From NCBI GenBank assembly GCA_030704615.1, contig CM060732.1:24926001-24986000 (forward strand): a DNA stretch of 60,000 nucleotides. The letters run 5' to 3'. This DNA is from Takakia lepidozioides (Eukaryota > Streptophyta > Takakiopsida > Takakiales > Takakiaceae). The notes below the pieces were generated by a model. The model did no database searches. It was given only the letters and a program-made list of their open reading frames with translations, and was not told the DNA's origin. The stretch's first letter is position 1, and every line of letters begins with the position of its first letter. Positions 11,337 through 23,230 of this stretch are shown one piece after another. A program made the translations under genes and the position numbers.

Positions 11337-12391
11337 ATTTTCGCTTTACCAACGTTCGGTTAGCTCGCTGCATTCTGCCGAAGGAGAATGAGAAAACACA
11401 TTGAATGGTTTTGACTGACCAGTGGTTAAGGTTCGTGCTTACGTAGGATCATTGAACGCGTTTATAGTATATACCCTAGACTTACGTTCGACGAATACGT
11501 TCTGGACAACGTCAGACACTTCCCAGGTGCTTTGGAGCTTATTAATCGCTCACATACCTCCGGTCCGACCTTCAGGTGTACGTCAGTACCTTGAGGTTAC
11601 CTTGAGGTTGACCGGCAGAGATGCCTATCAATTCCGGTGCTTCCTCTCTCTCATTCATGGCCTCCTACTAAGTTAGTAAGTCTCCTGAGTTCATTCTTAG
11701 TTCTTCTACGTTTTTTGCACGCCAATGTTTTCGAGTACGCTCCATTCTCGGAGGTGCTGAAAAAAACGCGTACTCCGTAATTCTGTGCCTTAGCGAATAA
11801 TCCCCTCGTCTTCATTGCCTCTTCTCCAGAGACCTGCAGGCTATGTAACTTGCAATTAAAGAATACCAATCAGAGTCTTGATATAAAACTGATCCGACTT
11901 TAGTACGCTGGATAAATTCTGGAATTTCATTCTGTAGTGAATAGACAAAGAATAAGGGGCCCAGTCATTCAGGCTTGCCCATTTCAGTTTTTCGTAACGA
12001 AGATTATGGTACAATCGTTGCAATTAGTTTTGCAATCAATGAATTTTTTCAAGAGATCCTGAAATGTAGCAACAAGCCTGCCCATTCCTCCTCTCCTCCT
12101 CAGTGTGGATCTTCATCACGAGTGTTTGTCTGTGGCTCGCGAGTAGAGAGTCTGGGAGGTGGTCAGGAAAGAGCTTGTGGTGGATGGATAAGTTAGTGCT
12201 TCCCAAAATGCACTGTGTAGAGGTCCCTGCGTGCAGGACTTGCAGATGACAACGCAGCTTTGGACATGGTGCTGACAGGCCAGCTAACTTCTCCAACCAG
12301 CCTTAATTGCGACGGTGCAGCGGCCTTTGGAAAACGGTCTTCAGCTTACGAAAAGTAGTAAGTGAACATTTAATTAGTAAGAAGTTAGTCG
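11337..12391. other. stretch without a recognisable gene
   Basis: 3' flank of the P450 followed by unique-looking sequence. Short frames on both strands have no supporting motifs or splice sites. Confidence 0.5.
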
Positions 12392-12399
12392 GTATGGAC

Positions 12400-13405
12400 C
12401 AGTGTTGTGCGGTTCTTGCCATATCGAAGGAAACGCAGGTTCCGGTTCCTTGGTATATTTAAAGAGGCGGTTCCGGATCTGGTTCTTTTTTATGAAGCGG
12501 TTCCGGTTCCGGTTCCAAAATTCATGAGCAGATTCCAGTTCCGGTTCTGGATTTTTTTTGGGAAGGAACCGCCGGTTCCAGTTTCCGGTTCCAGTTCATA
12601 TATATTAATTTTTTGATCGTTTTTTTTAAAATCTGAAAATGATTTGTGAATCCCTATTAGTTATATCAAATATTCTGACCATGTTGAAAAGAAACAACAC
12701 AACATTCATATACAAATTTATGAAATAATAATACAATATAAGTGAGTATAAATCAATGTGTAGAGTACACAAAGAAATCATTCTATCTCAAACAACTCGT
12801 CCTCTACAATCAACACCTGCCCCACGCTGCTCCCTCCCCCGCGCCGATGCTCGCGCTGCTGCAGCACATCGCACAGGTGGGAGGTGTGAGGTGTGAGACC
12901 ACAAAACCAGGAAAACCCTAAAAAAAAACGCTGCTACCGAGCCCTGTGTTGCTACGCTGCTCCCTCCCTCCCTCCAGCGCTGAGGCGCTGCTCCCTCCCC
13001 CAGGCACTGGGGCGCTGCTCCCTCTCCCCCGCCCCCAGGCGCGCTGCTCCCTCCTCCCCCAGCTGTTATGCGCTGCTCCCTCCCTGCGCTGAAGTCGCGC
13101 TACTGCAGCAGATCACGAAGATTGGAGGTGAGAGACGACAGATCGCGGAAAAAAAAACAAAAAACAAAAAACAAACCCTAGTGCAGGAACCGGATCCGGA
13201 ACCGCCACTGACCCCCGGTTCCGGTTTCCAGCCGGTTCCTGGAAAAACCCGTACCCGCCGGTTCCGGTTCTGGAACCGGCTCATCCCTGCTCCCCCAGTC
13301 CGGTTCCGGTTCCTGGGTGCTGGTTCCGTTCCAGTACCGGTTCCCAAGAACCGGAACTGGAACCTCCAGTTCCAACCCACCTAAGCGGGTACCTGCACAA
13401 CACTG
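12400..13405. mobile_element. non-autonomous hAT element filled with GGTTCC repeats
   Basis: The ends are CAGTGTTGTGC and its exact inverse complement GCACAACACTG. They are flanked by a perfect 8-bp duplication GTATGGAC at 12392-12399 and 13406-13413. Terminal CAGTG and an 8-bp duplication are hallmarks of hAT elements. The 1,006-bp interior has no transposase. Instead there are many GGTTCC/GGAACC words in two clusters (about 12420-12600 and 13185-13380), partly in inverted orientation, which could fold into a long stem. Confidence 0.88.
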
Positions 13406-14118
13406 GTATGGACAGATATATGTAGAGTCCTATGTTGGATTAGTGAGTGCCTACGCGGAGACCTAGGGGCCGATAGATGTCAGCCAGTAAAAGGTCCTTG
13501 ACATTTGTATCTTGACCACTCAATGCATGGACATGAGCTCGGAGAAAGTCATCACCAAGCCGATCATATGTTGTTTGCCAGGAGCTTTAAACACTTGATC
13601 TCAACTTGGGACACTATTCCACTCCCCAGTCCCGATATAGACTATTGAGAACCTAACAATAAGGCTTCTCAAAGAAGAGACTTTGAACAAATCACAAAGT
13701 CATTGAAGATGGGAATGACAAGGCCTTCTTGTTAGCAATAATGGAGGCAAATCTGGGAGTACTAGAAGGTTGACTTTTGAAGAGACGAAGAAGAGAGCTA
13801 AGAAGATCGAAAAGCTTAAAAGAAGACTCGATGTAACTTATGTAGGGAGAGAGGACATTGGGGAGAGGGAATGCCCCAAGAAAAGATTTGATGATGGTCG
13901 GAAGCAAAACAAGGCAAATGTCTCACTAGGTGAAAGTGCGATATTTGTGACTGAAATGGGGGTTGGTATTATGTAAGCAGAACAGAATAAAATCAAAACA
14001 GAATAAAATCATAAGCGGGTATAGAGGACTGGTGCATTTGTACGGTTCATCTGCGCCAATTCAGCGAGGCGAAACCACTAGTAGTGTAGCCAGAAACCCT
14101 AAATCCATAGCGGCAACA

Positions 14119-14274
14119 GTGAATTTTGCATTGAGAAATACTTGGTGATATGAGCACAAACTAAGCAGCGGTGAATTTCGCATCGAGAAATACTTGGTGA
14201 TATGAGCACAAACTAAGCAGAGGTGAATTTCACATTGAGAAATACTTGGTGATATGGGCACAAACTAAGCAGAA
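14119..14274. repeat. three tandem copies of a 52-bp unit
   Basis: Units begin at 14119, 14171 and 14223 with GTGAATTT and contain GAGAAATACTTGGTGATATG. They differ at only a few sites. Their origin is unknown. Confidence 0.9.
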
Positions 14275-15186
14275 AAAACCACGCCTATAGGGTAACATGT
14301 TCATCAGGTATAGGGGCTTTATGGTGTTAGTTCCACATAATTATTAGTTTCGCCAATTTAAAGACGTGTGGTATGCAAATGGAGATGCTAGCGAGCAAAC
14401 AACAAACTTGAGAGGAGTTGGTGTAAGCATGAAAGATGTCGAGCCACGAACATGGCATGCACTTGTTGCAGACAACCGCAAATATTGGTCGAAGGAGTTG
14501 ATGATATAAGATATATAGTGCATTGTTGGAGACAAATGGGAGGAGGCAACCACTCTTGGGCAGTTCTCTTGTTTTCGATAGAACCTGTAGGGTAGGTTCT
14601 ATCTTGTGGAAGGTAAATAGAGAACCTGGGGCCGGGTTCCTAAAAATATGGAGAGTTACAGAATCTACGGTGCAGGGTATATCTATTAGTTTCATTTTCA
14701 TGGGTTTTATATTGGTTCTTTAATGCAATTATCCGCCAAATCTTGTGCTTGTGTATATGGGTAGAGAACCGTATAGAGAACCGGGAGATGACCCGGTTCC
14801 CTCCCGGTTCTGAATTCAAAAGTTGTTATGGACAGAATAAATAAAAAATGTGCATGTATGAGAAAGAATCCAACTGGGCCACAATTGTTGTAATTAACGT
14901 AGGTAAATAATTAAGGTCATTTTATAGCACTGCTAACACTGATCTTCCTCTAGATTAGGCCTGTTGGCATTCAGTTCTAGCATTTTCAGTACTCTCTTAT
15001 CTTCCTCCAGGTTGCCACGTTTTGTTGAGTTTGTTGAGTTTGTTGACTTTGCACGTTGCTTGTAGTGGCGGTAGAACTAGAAGAAGCCATTGTTACGAAG
15101 ATACGAAATGAATCCTGCTCTATACTATGCCTAGCAGCTAGTAGACACAATGCAGGCTTGAGATGAACAAAGCAAATATGAGAGAT
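14275..15186. other. stretch without a recognisable gene
   Basis: It contains GAACC/GGTTC-rich text near 14560-14800. The segment 14535-14570 resembles the reverse complement of 17370-17400, so a degraded repeat is likely. I see no supported coding sequence. Confidence 0.4.
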
Positions 15187-15488
15187 TGAAAATTTACAAA
15201 GGGCTTGATCTTCCCAGCACTCGTAGTGCGTAGACCTGCCGTCTCTCTATTCTGCTAATCTTTGCAGTGCGTCCATTGAGCTTGTGAAACAGTTCAGCTC
15301 GTTATGTTGCTAACCTCCACCGCCGACGATCATTTATGGCACCGTCCTACGTATTCTAATATTTATAGATCTATGCAGGTGGCTCTGCTGACTTACGAAT
15401 ATAAGCACTATCTAGATTCGGTGCAGATAACGATTGACGTCGAGCAAGAATGAGCTGTACAGATATTGCAAACTAGCTATTCTTAACA
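15187..15488 (-). repeat. copia 3' LTR
   Basis: 302 bp, direct repeat of 16138-16440. It begins at 15488 with TGTTAAGAATAGC on the minus strand and ends at 15187 with ...TTTTCA. Confidence 0.8.
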
Positions 15489-15495
15489 CTCCCAC

Positions 15496-16117
15496 TCAGT
15501 GAATTCTTGCCAGACCGATATTCTTGTTCAAATCTACATGTCTGTCTCTTGCCATGGCTTTTGTGAAGAGATCAGCTACCATGTCCTGTGTCTTACAGTA
15601 TCTAAGATCTATTTTTGATCCTAGTTTGTCCCTGATAAAGTGAAACTGAATATCAGTATGTTTACTCCTGTTATGATGTACAAGATTCTTACATAAAGCC
15701 ATTGCACTTTGATTATCAGCATGGAGTACCATAGGGTGCTCTTGCTTGAATCCAATCTCTCCTAGAAATTGGCGTAGTCATATAGCCTCTTTGGTTGCAT
15801 GTGCCAAGGCTATGTATTCTGCCTCGGTAGTAGATAATGCAACTGTGCTTTGCTTCTTGCAACTCCAGCTAATGGCCCCATTACCAAGCAGTAGATTTCT
15901 GGTGGTCCAAGTCTCCTGCCCAATCAGCATCAGAGTAACCTGTGAGCACAACTTTTGAGTCCTCTCCATTGTAAATCAAACAGACATAAACAACTGAACA
16001 AAACAACCACTCAATTACGCAGCCTTTGAAGCCCCTACCCTCAAAACTTCGGAAGAGAGGATTTATCTTTGCCGATCTGAAATAAACAAGTAGATTTTTG
16101 AACTCAGTCAAACGCAA
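15496..16117 (-). pseudogene. copia RNase H fragment
   Basis: Minus-strand frames carry GYSDADWAGDLDHQKSTAW, LLLGNGAISWSCKKQSTVAL, STTEAEYIALAHATKEAI, LHADNQSAMALCKN, HTDIQFHFIRDKL and DMVADLFTKAMARDRH. These are the diagnostic RNase H blocks of Ty1/copia Pol. The frame is broken at several points (near 15780 and 15900), and the N-terminal part (16000-16117) is not recognisable. Confidence 0.85.
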
Positions 16118-16137
16118 GCTAACGCCTTCTCCTAGAT

Positions 16138-16440
16138 TGAAAATTTACAACTTAGGGCTTGATCTTCCCAACACTCATAGTGCGTAGACCCGCGTCTCTC
16201 TATTCTGCTAATCTCTGCACTGCGTCCGTTGAGCTTGTGAAACAGCTCGGCTTGTTATATTGCTAACCTCCACCGTCGACGATCATTTATGGAACCGTCC
16301 TATGTATTCTATATTTATAGATCTATGCAGATGGCTTTGCTGACTTACGAAGATAAGCACTATCTAGATAAGGTGCAGATAACGATTGACGTCGAGCAAG
16401 AACGAGCTGTACAGATATTGCGATCTAGCTATTTTTAACA
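16138..16440 (-). repeat. copia 5' LTR
   Basis: 303 bp, direct repeat of 15187-15488. It begins at 16440 with TGTTAAAAATAGC on the minus strand. The sequence just inside does not show an obvious initiator-tRNA primer site, which fits an internal deletion. Confidence 0.8.
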
Positions 16441-16919
16441 CGCTTACCTTAGATAACCGCCCTTATATCCAGGGTATCATGTGTCGGGTGCAGTTACTCT
16501 TACCCTTCCCTCTCATTCCAACACGCCATGGCGTCTCATACACCCCTTGCCCTCCCGTCTCTTGTTATGCACAAGCTGCTCATCACCCTCGCGCTTGGCT
16601 GTGACCATGCCATCACCATGATAGCCACATAGAGACGGATTGCTGCCTCACTGTCGCATTTCGTCTGCATGTAGGCAGGGGATTAGGGGGTAGGGAGATG
16701 TTTTGAGGTGGCTCCAATTTTTTTGGTTTGTCAGGTGTTGATCTTGCCTGCCAGTTATGCTCTGCACTGCGGCTAACTGCGGCTAAGCTCTCTAGCTGGA
16801 AAGAGATTATGAATGTGGCTTCTGAATAATTGCACTGTTGTTGTACCGTCAAACATAAAGAATGTACTCATAAGAGGTTGTTTGCTGTAGCCTTGTGGCC
16901 ATTGACCCCACGCCCAGTT
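16441..16919. other. stretch without a recognisable gene
   Basis: Flank of the copia element. Only short unsupported frames. Confidence 0.4.
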
Positions 16920-17150
16920 TGAGCGGAACACAAAGGGACAGAAACTACCTTTGTCAGGGGTAGTATGACTTACCTTGAAACAGACAACTGATTCGAGTTT
17001 TTCAGATGTCCTCTAGAAATCCCTTCACACAAACATCAATCTACTCTGTGTGATTGGCCCAATAGCTAGACCCCGAAAGGGCCTGGGCTTTTGGCCAAGC
17101 CTCGAGATTTTCAAAGTTGGTAAACAGAGGTACAGGAACAGTTCCCTTCC
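16920..17150 (-). repeat. dispersed coding-like repeat related to 51440-51725
   Basis: Shares long blocks with 51475-51700 in the same orientation, for example AGGGACA...CTACCT and ATCCCTTCACACAAXCATCAATCT, and the CTCGAG block near 17101. At 51.5 kb the same sequence encodes on the minus strand a peptide with SFWANHTEQIDACVKGFLED. Here the frame is degraded. Confidence 0.65.
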
Positions 17151-17660
17151 CACATACAGGATGTGAAGAAGACAAGATGACCAAAGTGCCATATCAACGG
17201 ACTATTGGGAGTCTCATATATGCTTCTATATGTATACGACCCGATCTTGCTTTTGCACTGGAAATAGATTTTGGTATCCGCCGGTTCAATCTTGACTAGG
17301 GTATTTGAAACTCTAATACCCGAGGCTAATTAGGGGGTATATACCCGGGTCCAGAACCGGCGGTTCTTTCACCCAAAACCAGAGAACTGCCCAACAGTGG
17401 AGGCAACACTATCTTCATGTATTGTTTGTTCCACAATTGAATAATTTTTTTTTTTTTCAGTTGGATAGGCTGCAGATAGAGTCATTGCTACTATCTACAA
17501 GCGAGAATGGTGTTAGTGAAGAACGTCATGGTCGGGTGGTCATGACAAGTATTTGAAAGGGAAAGTTGTACCAGTTATAATTAAGGGTGATTAACGGACT
17601 CCCACCTACGCAAGCTTATGTAGTTGACGAGAGTGTTGTTACCACCAAATGAGTCGAAAC

Positions 17661-18311
17661 CAGTGTTGGACTGGTATCGTATTTTCAACACACCATGCTG
17701 GTATTGCTATATAGGCCTCTGGCTAATTGTGATACCAGGGAGGTATTGGTATTGGCAAAAATCTGAGATTTGGATACCATGGTGGTATCAATAATACATG
17801 ATTGGTGTGGTGTTTTACGGGTATCAATAGCAACAGTATTTAGAAACCAATACCAGGGTATTATCAATACTGGTCTAGTATCAAACAAATTCACGATATG
17901 GTAATATTGAAAGACCCACTTCTCATATAAATGTGTACAAAGCATGCTTCTCATTGAATATGAAGGCTCGATGGTACAATTACATATCACACCCCAAAGA
18001 CCTGATTTCTATTTTGCTTATTGAAAGTTGCATCCATATCATGCATAGTGTATAGTGCATATTGCACCCTCGATATTGATAGCTAGGTTTTCCTCACAAA
18101 AATGGATCTGATACTGGTATCAGGTACCAGATTTTCAACCACATCCCAGACTGGTAGGGTATTGTCCATAGTATTAGGAAGCAGATTTCAGGCCAATACG
18201 GGTATATGCTAGGTAATGGCCTGAGGTAATATCAAACTGGTATGGTACTTCATTCAAGTATACATATCAGTATTGATATCAATTTCCTATCGGTATCCCA
18301 GTCCAACATTG
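17661..18311. mobile_element. non-autonomous hAT element filled with GGTATTG/TACCAG repeats
   Basis: The ends CAGTGTTGGACTGG and CCAGTCCAACATTG are inverted repeats with one mismatch. They are flanked by a perfect 8-bp duplication GTCGAAAC at 17653-17660 and 18312-18319. The 651-bp interior has no gene and is dominated by GGTAT, TACCAG and ATACTGG words in both orientations. It is the same design as 12400-13405 but with a different internal word. Confidence 0.88.
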
Positions 18312-18319
18312 GTCGAAAC

Positions 18320-19914
18320 CAGTAGAACATTGAAAGCTGTGGCATGTGAGGTTCGGCTACATTATTAACACCGTGCTGATTCAAATGACAAAAAGGTGCA
18401 TTGTGATCGACGATGGTGTGTAATCAATGCTCAAGAGGTTGGCACATGGGATACTTGACACCACCTTGAGAAGGTTCACGACGATAATTGGTTGTATCCG
18501 TGCTGCGTTGGATAATGGTAATGGATACAATCATGGAGGCCTTCAAGAAACATGCGATAAAGTTACTATGAGACTTATACACTAGATCCTCAGTTCAAGT
18601 TCATGAATTACAAGATAGGGACTAACGATGTGACTACACTTATACCCGGCCTCTTGATCTATTGAGTTTGAGTACAACGGAAAAAGTAGTAGAGAACCTA
18701 GCGACGTTATAACTATTATTACATCTTTGTAGGTATTTCTTGGGGGGGGTCACTCTTCGTATTTTTGAAACCACGCGAGAACATCTAGGGTGCAATTTAT
18801 TTTTTTGAGGTAAATTTTAGAAAAGTTTTACTTAGAAAATATGGTAAGACAATATCCTTACACCCATTTTTTTCTTATAAAGGTCACAAAAAATCCAGAG
18901 TTTTACTTAAAAAATTAATGTAATTAAGGGTTTTATCTACAGTATAATGTATCCATCCTTGTGAAGTTTCTCATATTTCATCCAGCTCTAATCCATCAAG
19001 ATGAAATCGGGTACAGGTCACCTGAAGTTCAAATATGATTCCAGTGGATTGATGTTGATGCCATACTTAACAGTGACTATGACCATCTCAAAACCTGTAC
19101 TCTTTAGATCCAAGTGATGCTGCGGCTTTGAATGAGTTCGTGGCTAATGAAAATTAAACTTTTTCTTGGGTCTGGCATTTGACTTGTTTGTGTATATGCT
19201 TTGAAATTTTGCAAATATTTAAAATGATAATTTAAAATATGGTCTAATTAATTGTTGCAAAAGAAAATTATATAGAAAAATAGGGTGTTAGAAAACAAAG
19301 GGTTTTATAATATTACCTAAAGAAAAAAATGATTTTTTTTAAAACATAACCTAGTATAAATATACTTTATACGCATGTGATATAAAAAAAAATACATATA
19401 GTGACCCCCTACGAGGTATTTGGAGTTAGAGGGACCTAACCACCAGCTAAGGGGGTGATTGTGGCATACTAGTTTGTTGTGTGGTTTGGATAGCGATGTG
19501 GTTGTGTAACGATATGTATACGCACGACAATTACTCCTAACTTTGTAGATTGTTGATAAGACACTTAGATACTACGTATAAAAAGTTTATATCAAGTTTA
19601 TTATTTATTTATTTATTTTAGTTTAATGGCGTTTAAAGCGTCATGTAGTTGACACATATAATGGAGACAGATATATTATAAATAATTATTAATTTTGATA
19701 AATAACACTGAAAGATTTTAAGACCGTAACTTGATTGCTCAAAATCATAAAAAATAATCGTTTGTTGGTAAAAATGCAATAGGAAAAATAACTATGATTG
19801 GTCTTGACATCATAATCAAACTTTGATGAAACTTAAAGTTCACTAAATATTTTTGTGTTAAGCCATTTCATGTCGACAAGTGAGTTAACATGTTGACCAT
19901 TTTATGGAAGATAA
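18320..19914. other. AT-rich stretch without a recognisable gene
   Basis: Long A/T tracts, no frame above about 60 codons, and no repeat I could pair within the window. Confidence 0.6.
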
Positions 19915-20312
19915 TAGGAATAATGTAAGAACTTAATGCACGCGTGTAACCTCTGATAGGATGGTCCGCCGGTTTTCGGCATGTCAAATCTTCCCCACCC
20001 TCTCTTGAGAGTGACATGGAACTTGTCAACTCCAGTCGGGGTTACATTGGGTTACACGACGAGGTGTGTAACTCCACTCGGGGTTACACAGAATGGAGTG
20101 TAACTCCAATCGGTGTAACCCCCACTTGGTCTCGAAATTTGACTTAGTCCAAATGCGGCTAAGTAAAATGGACTAACCAGAGTTACATGAGAACCGGGGT
20201 TACAGAGGGTTACACCATTGACTGGGGTTATACTACAGGAGCCTCCCATCAAGAATCGAACCCTGAACTTCGCCACCTGCAATGCCGTCACCTTACCGTT
20301 ACACTACCCACC
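19915..20312 (-). mobile_element. tRNA-derived SINE, full-length-looking copy B
   Basis: On the minus strand, box A TAGTGTAACGGT (20295-20306) and box B GGTTCGATTC (20253-20262) lie 44 bases apart. A body rich in GTAACCCC words follows, then the tail shared with 7560-7925 (GACATGCC, AAAACCGG, GTGCATTAA, TTCTTACATTATT). The shared body and tail link the two copies into one family, and only this one retains the polymerase III head. Confidence 0.65.
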
Positions 20313-20458
20313 ACAGTTTGCAACCAACTTGGATTTTGAAGTACTAGGGCTTCGCGTTGCTCCGCACTACTAGCGACGAATTCTGAGAACTATTTCAATT
20401 TTCACAAAAAAGGGGTGGATCATCCCCATGGTGTTACATACATACATCCTCGATTTCA

Positions 20459-20845
20459 TTGTTTTTCGGAAGAAGAATGGCGGAGTGTTGCCGAACCATC
20501 ATGTCACCTCTCCGTATTTCATTGTATCTATCTATCTATGCCCAAGAAGTGAGGGGAGTTGAACCCCCTTTTCTGCCCAATATGCAGATACTTCCACACC
20601 TGATGAGAGGACCTCAAATCCATTCACACTTGACAGCAGCGAGGCAACAGGATGAGAGCTTGTTCTGGAGGACTATGCATCAACAAATGCTTCAGAACTT
20701 GCAAGAAAAAAAACTAAAATTACAAGCTGGACCAGAGAGAAAGAGAGAAAGAGAGATAAAGAGAAAAACCAGTAGATCCACAAGGAGGAGAGTAAGTATA
20801 TCTTCCTCTCATTATTCACATGAGTTGTCCCTTAGTTGGGTGTAA
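20459..20845 (+). CDS. unrecognised ORF, basic C-terminus
   Basis: A 128-codon frame whose second half is charged (QEKKLKLQAGPERKREREIK, then KRKTSRSTRRR). The low-complexity GAGAAAGAGAGA nucleotide run may alone explain this. No family is recognised and no intron or promoter is evident. It could be a chance frame or an exon of a lost gene. Confidence 0.2.
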   Translation: MFFGRRMAECCRTIMSPLRISLYLSIYAQEVRGVEPPFLPNMQILPHLMRGPQIHSHLTAARQQDESLFWRTMHQQMLQNLQEKKLKLQAGPERKREREIKRKTSRSTRRRVSISSSHYSHELSLSWV

Positions 20846-20949
20846 TTTCATTGATATTAATTGAACCAACATGACGGACCAAAAGCTCGTTTATGGGATG
20901 TTGGATGGTTACTGGAGGGAAGAGAAAAAGACCTCACTTTCTTGAAGGG

Positions 20950-22200
20950 GATTTCAGGAGAGTTTTTCGGCTTGTTTGAGATTGGCAGCTCAAGTAGTTA
21001 CCCCCAACCTTGAACTCCAACATGCGCAAACCGATGTTATAGCGGCCAACAATCTTTGAGATGAATTTGGTGGAGGTGTGGCAGTCACCACACACTCGAA
21101 GATTCTTGAAGACGGAGAGGCGTCCTAGGGGTCATGCTGATCAGCCCAAAAGCAATGGCCAGCTTCTCACTGTGGTGGCAAAGAGAAAATTATTTTTCCT
21201 CCTCCCCCACATCGCGCAATACAAAGCACATCTCATGCACATACCCCACCTCCTTCATCTGCCCAGGCAATCTTCTCAGCTCAGCATGGATTTCCTTAGT
21301 TCTGGGATGCAATTTGTCATCTACAACAAAGGTGTGCACCTTGTTGCCAACCTCAATGCAGTAGTGACCTGACACCTTTCTAACCCCTCTGACCTTCATC
21401 TCACCTTTGTAGTATCATCCCACCTGCTAGCTGCAGCATAGATGTTTGATAGCAACACATAAGTCGCGACATCCTGTTCATCCCACTTGAGGATAGATGT
21501 TGCCGCACGTTCAGCCATCTCCACATTGCCGTGGATTCTGTAGGCACCAAGCAAGGCCTTCCACACCACAACATCTGGATTGATTGGCATTTTATTAAAC
21601 AGGTCCACTACCTCATCCAGATGTACCGCACGTCCAAGAAGGTCCACCATGCAGCCAAAGTGCTTTACCGTCGGAGTGACACCATGATCTTGACTCAGGG
21701 AATCAAAGTAGCGTCTTCCTTCATTCAGTAGGCCAGTGTGGCTGCATGCAGAGAGAACACATATAAACGTGATACAGTCTGGCTTCAAGCCGTTCTTTTG
21801 CATTCCTTCAAATAGTTGCAGGACCTCCCTATGACAACCATGTTGGGCATATCCTGCGATCATCGCATTCCACGACACCACATTTCGTTCAGCCATATTG
21901 TCAAAGACTCCCTTTGCATCCTCAATGCACCCACATTTCACATGCTTGCGCAAGCATTGCAAACGCATACAAACGTGATGTGGTTGCACATCACCCCTTC
22001 CCCCATCATTTGCTCATAGGTCTCCAAGGCCTCCATCTCGCGCCCCTGCTGTGCATATCCTACAAGCATGGCGTTCCATGACGCCAAATCTCGTTCAGCC
22101 ATATTGTTGAACACTCCCTCCACATCCTCAATGCTCCCACATTTGGCATACATGTCCGAGGGTATTGTTCAGAATCACATATGGTACATTTCCAGCTTTG
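20950..22200 (-). pseudogene. PLS-type pentatricopeptide protein with E/E+ and broken DYW domain
   Basis: PPR-DYW proteins bind organelle RNA and deaminate C to U. On the minus strand come PPR repeats (MYAKCGSIEDVEGVFNNM; ERDLASWNAMLVGYAQQG), then E domain (FNKMPINPDVVVWKALLGAY; YVLLSNIYAAASRWDD) and E+ (VRKVSGHYCIEVGNKVHTFV; HPRTKEIHAELRRLPGQMKE). The DYW domain begins HHSEKLAIAFGLIS, shifts frame near 21110, keeps [20 protein letters not shown], then is scrambled, and no final DYW is present. Frames also change near 21400 and 21960. The 5' half is missing upstream of about 22200. The HSE and CxxC zinc residues are visible but in different frames, so it is not functional. Confidence 0.85.
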
Positions 22201-22507
22201 GAGATGCAACCATGCACCATAGCGACGAAATAGCCTAGATACTAAGTTGTTGCGCCAAAATAGGGGTCTATTTCTAACACCTATATTTCTGCTTCTGCAA
22301 CGCTAGACTTGATCTCAGCTCCCCACCAAATGGGGACCATCCATTTTCGCCACAAATAGATGCTGAAAGGAAGAGGTCATCCAGGTGGAACCTGCGAAGG
22401 CCACACCAGCTGCTCACACTCCACTTCATTGCCTAGCCATGGGAAAAACCAACAAGTTAGAAAGAACCTGTCCACGACTTCTGGCACTAGCCATCCTCCT
22501 CACCAAA
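22201..22507. other. short stretch without a recognisable gene
   Basis: Lies between the broken PPR gene and the CACTA-type end. Nothing supported. Confidence 0.4.
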
Positions 22508-23230
22508 CACTACAGGAAAAAGAGGCCTTTGCGATGCCTGGGCCACGCTGCGGCCACGGGAAAACGCCCATTTCGGGCACGGGGCAGGCGCCGTATTTGC
22601 GACGCCCGGCAGTCGCATGGGCGTCGCCAAAAAGACGTCGCAAAAATGTGACGTATGGGGGTCGCGAGCCCCCGCCCCAACTCCCGCGACTGCCGGACGT
22701 CGCTTTTCGGGCCGTCCACGCCGATGGCAGGGGCCTCCTGCGAACGACGACTCGTCGTCGCTACCCTCCAGCCGATGGCATTGGTGGGATGACGGCGCGG
22801 CGTCGCATCCCTTTTTTCTGTAACCTGCCCGGGAGTCCCATCCTAAAACCCAAAAACACGTGGCGTAAGCTGGGTGGTACGCCAAGCAACGCCCGTGCGT
22901 CGCTGCAAGCGATTATTGGGCGTGGCAAAAAAAAAAAAAAAACAGCAGGAACTGGAGTCGGGCTCCGCGACACCCGGGCGTGGGTTTCGGCGACGCTCTG
23001 GCATCGCTTTCTTTATATTCAATCAAAAAATGAAAACACGTGACTCAGGCAAGGTGGTGGGATCCGTGACGCCCGGGCGTCGCGGCTTGCGACCCCCGGA
23101 CCAAAAAAACACGTCGCAGGGGGGTCGGGCGTTGCTGCCCTGTAAAAGGGATTTGCAACGCCCGGCCGTTGCGGCTTGCGACCCCCGCCAAAAAAACACG
23201 TCGCCAATTGCGACACCCTGCAGTCACGAG
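22508..23230 (+). mobile_element. CACTA-type terminus with GC-rich subterminal repeats
   Basis: CACTACAGGAAAAA at 22508 matches the terminal consensus of CACTA (En/Spm) elements. About 700 bp of GC-rich sequence follows, with many CGTCGC/GCGACG words in both orientations separated by A-runs. That is the usual layout of subterminal transposase-binding repeats. I could not find the opposite CACTA end (ending in TAGTG) with a matching 3-bp duplication. A second end of similar design is at 52431. Confidence 0.65.

Larger units (their letters stand above)
15187..16440 (-). mobile_element. internally deleted Ty1/copia element with both LTRs
   Basis: Two direct repeats of about 302 bp (15187-15488 and 16138-16440), about 90% alike by eye, flank only 649 bp of interior. 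Each LTR starts TGTTAA and ends TTTTCA on the minus strand, with the canonical TG...CA ends. The interior keeps only the 3' end of pol (RNase H), with a purine-rich tract next to the 3' LTR. Gag, protease, integrase and most of the reverse transcriptase are missing. Flanking five-base words (GAGAT and CGCTT) do not match, so no target duplication is visible. Confidence 0.85.

Noticed and set aside
12893-13384. 163-codon plus-strand frame rich in Pro and Arg
   Set aside because: It is the GGTTCC-repeat interior of the hAT element read as protein, with similar frames on the other strand.
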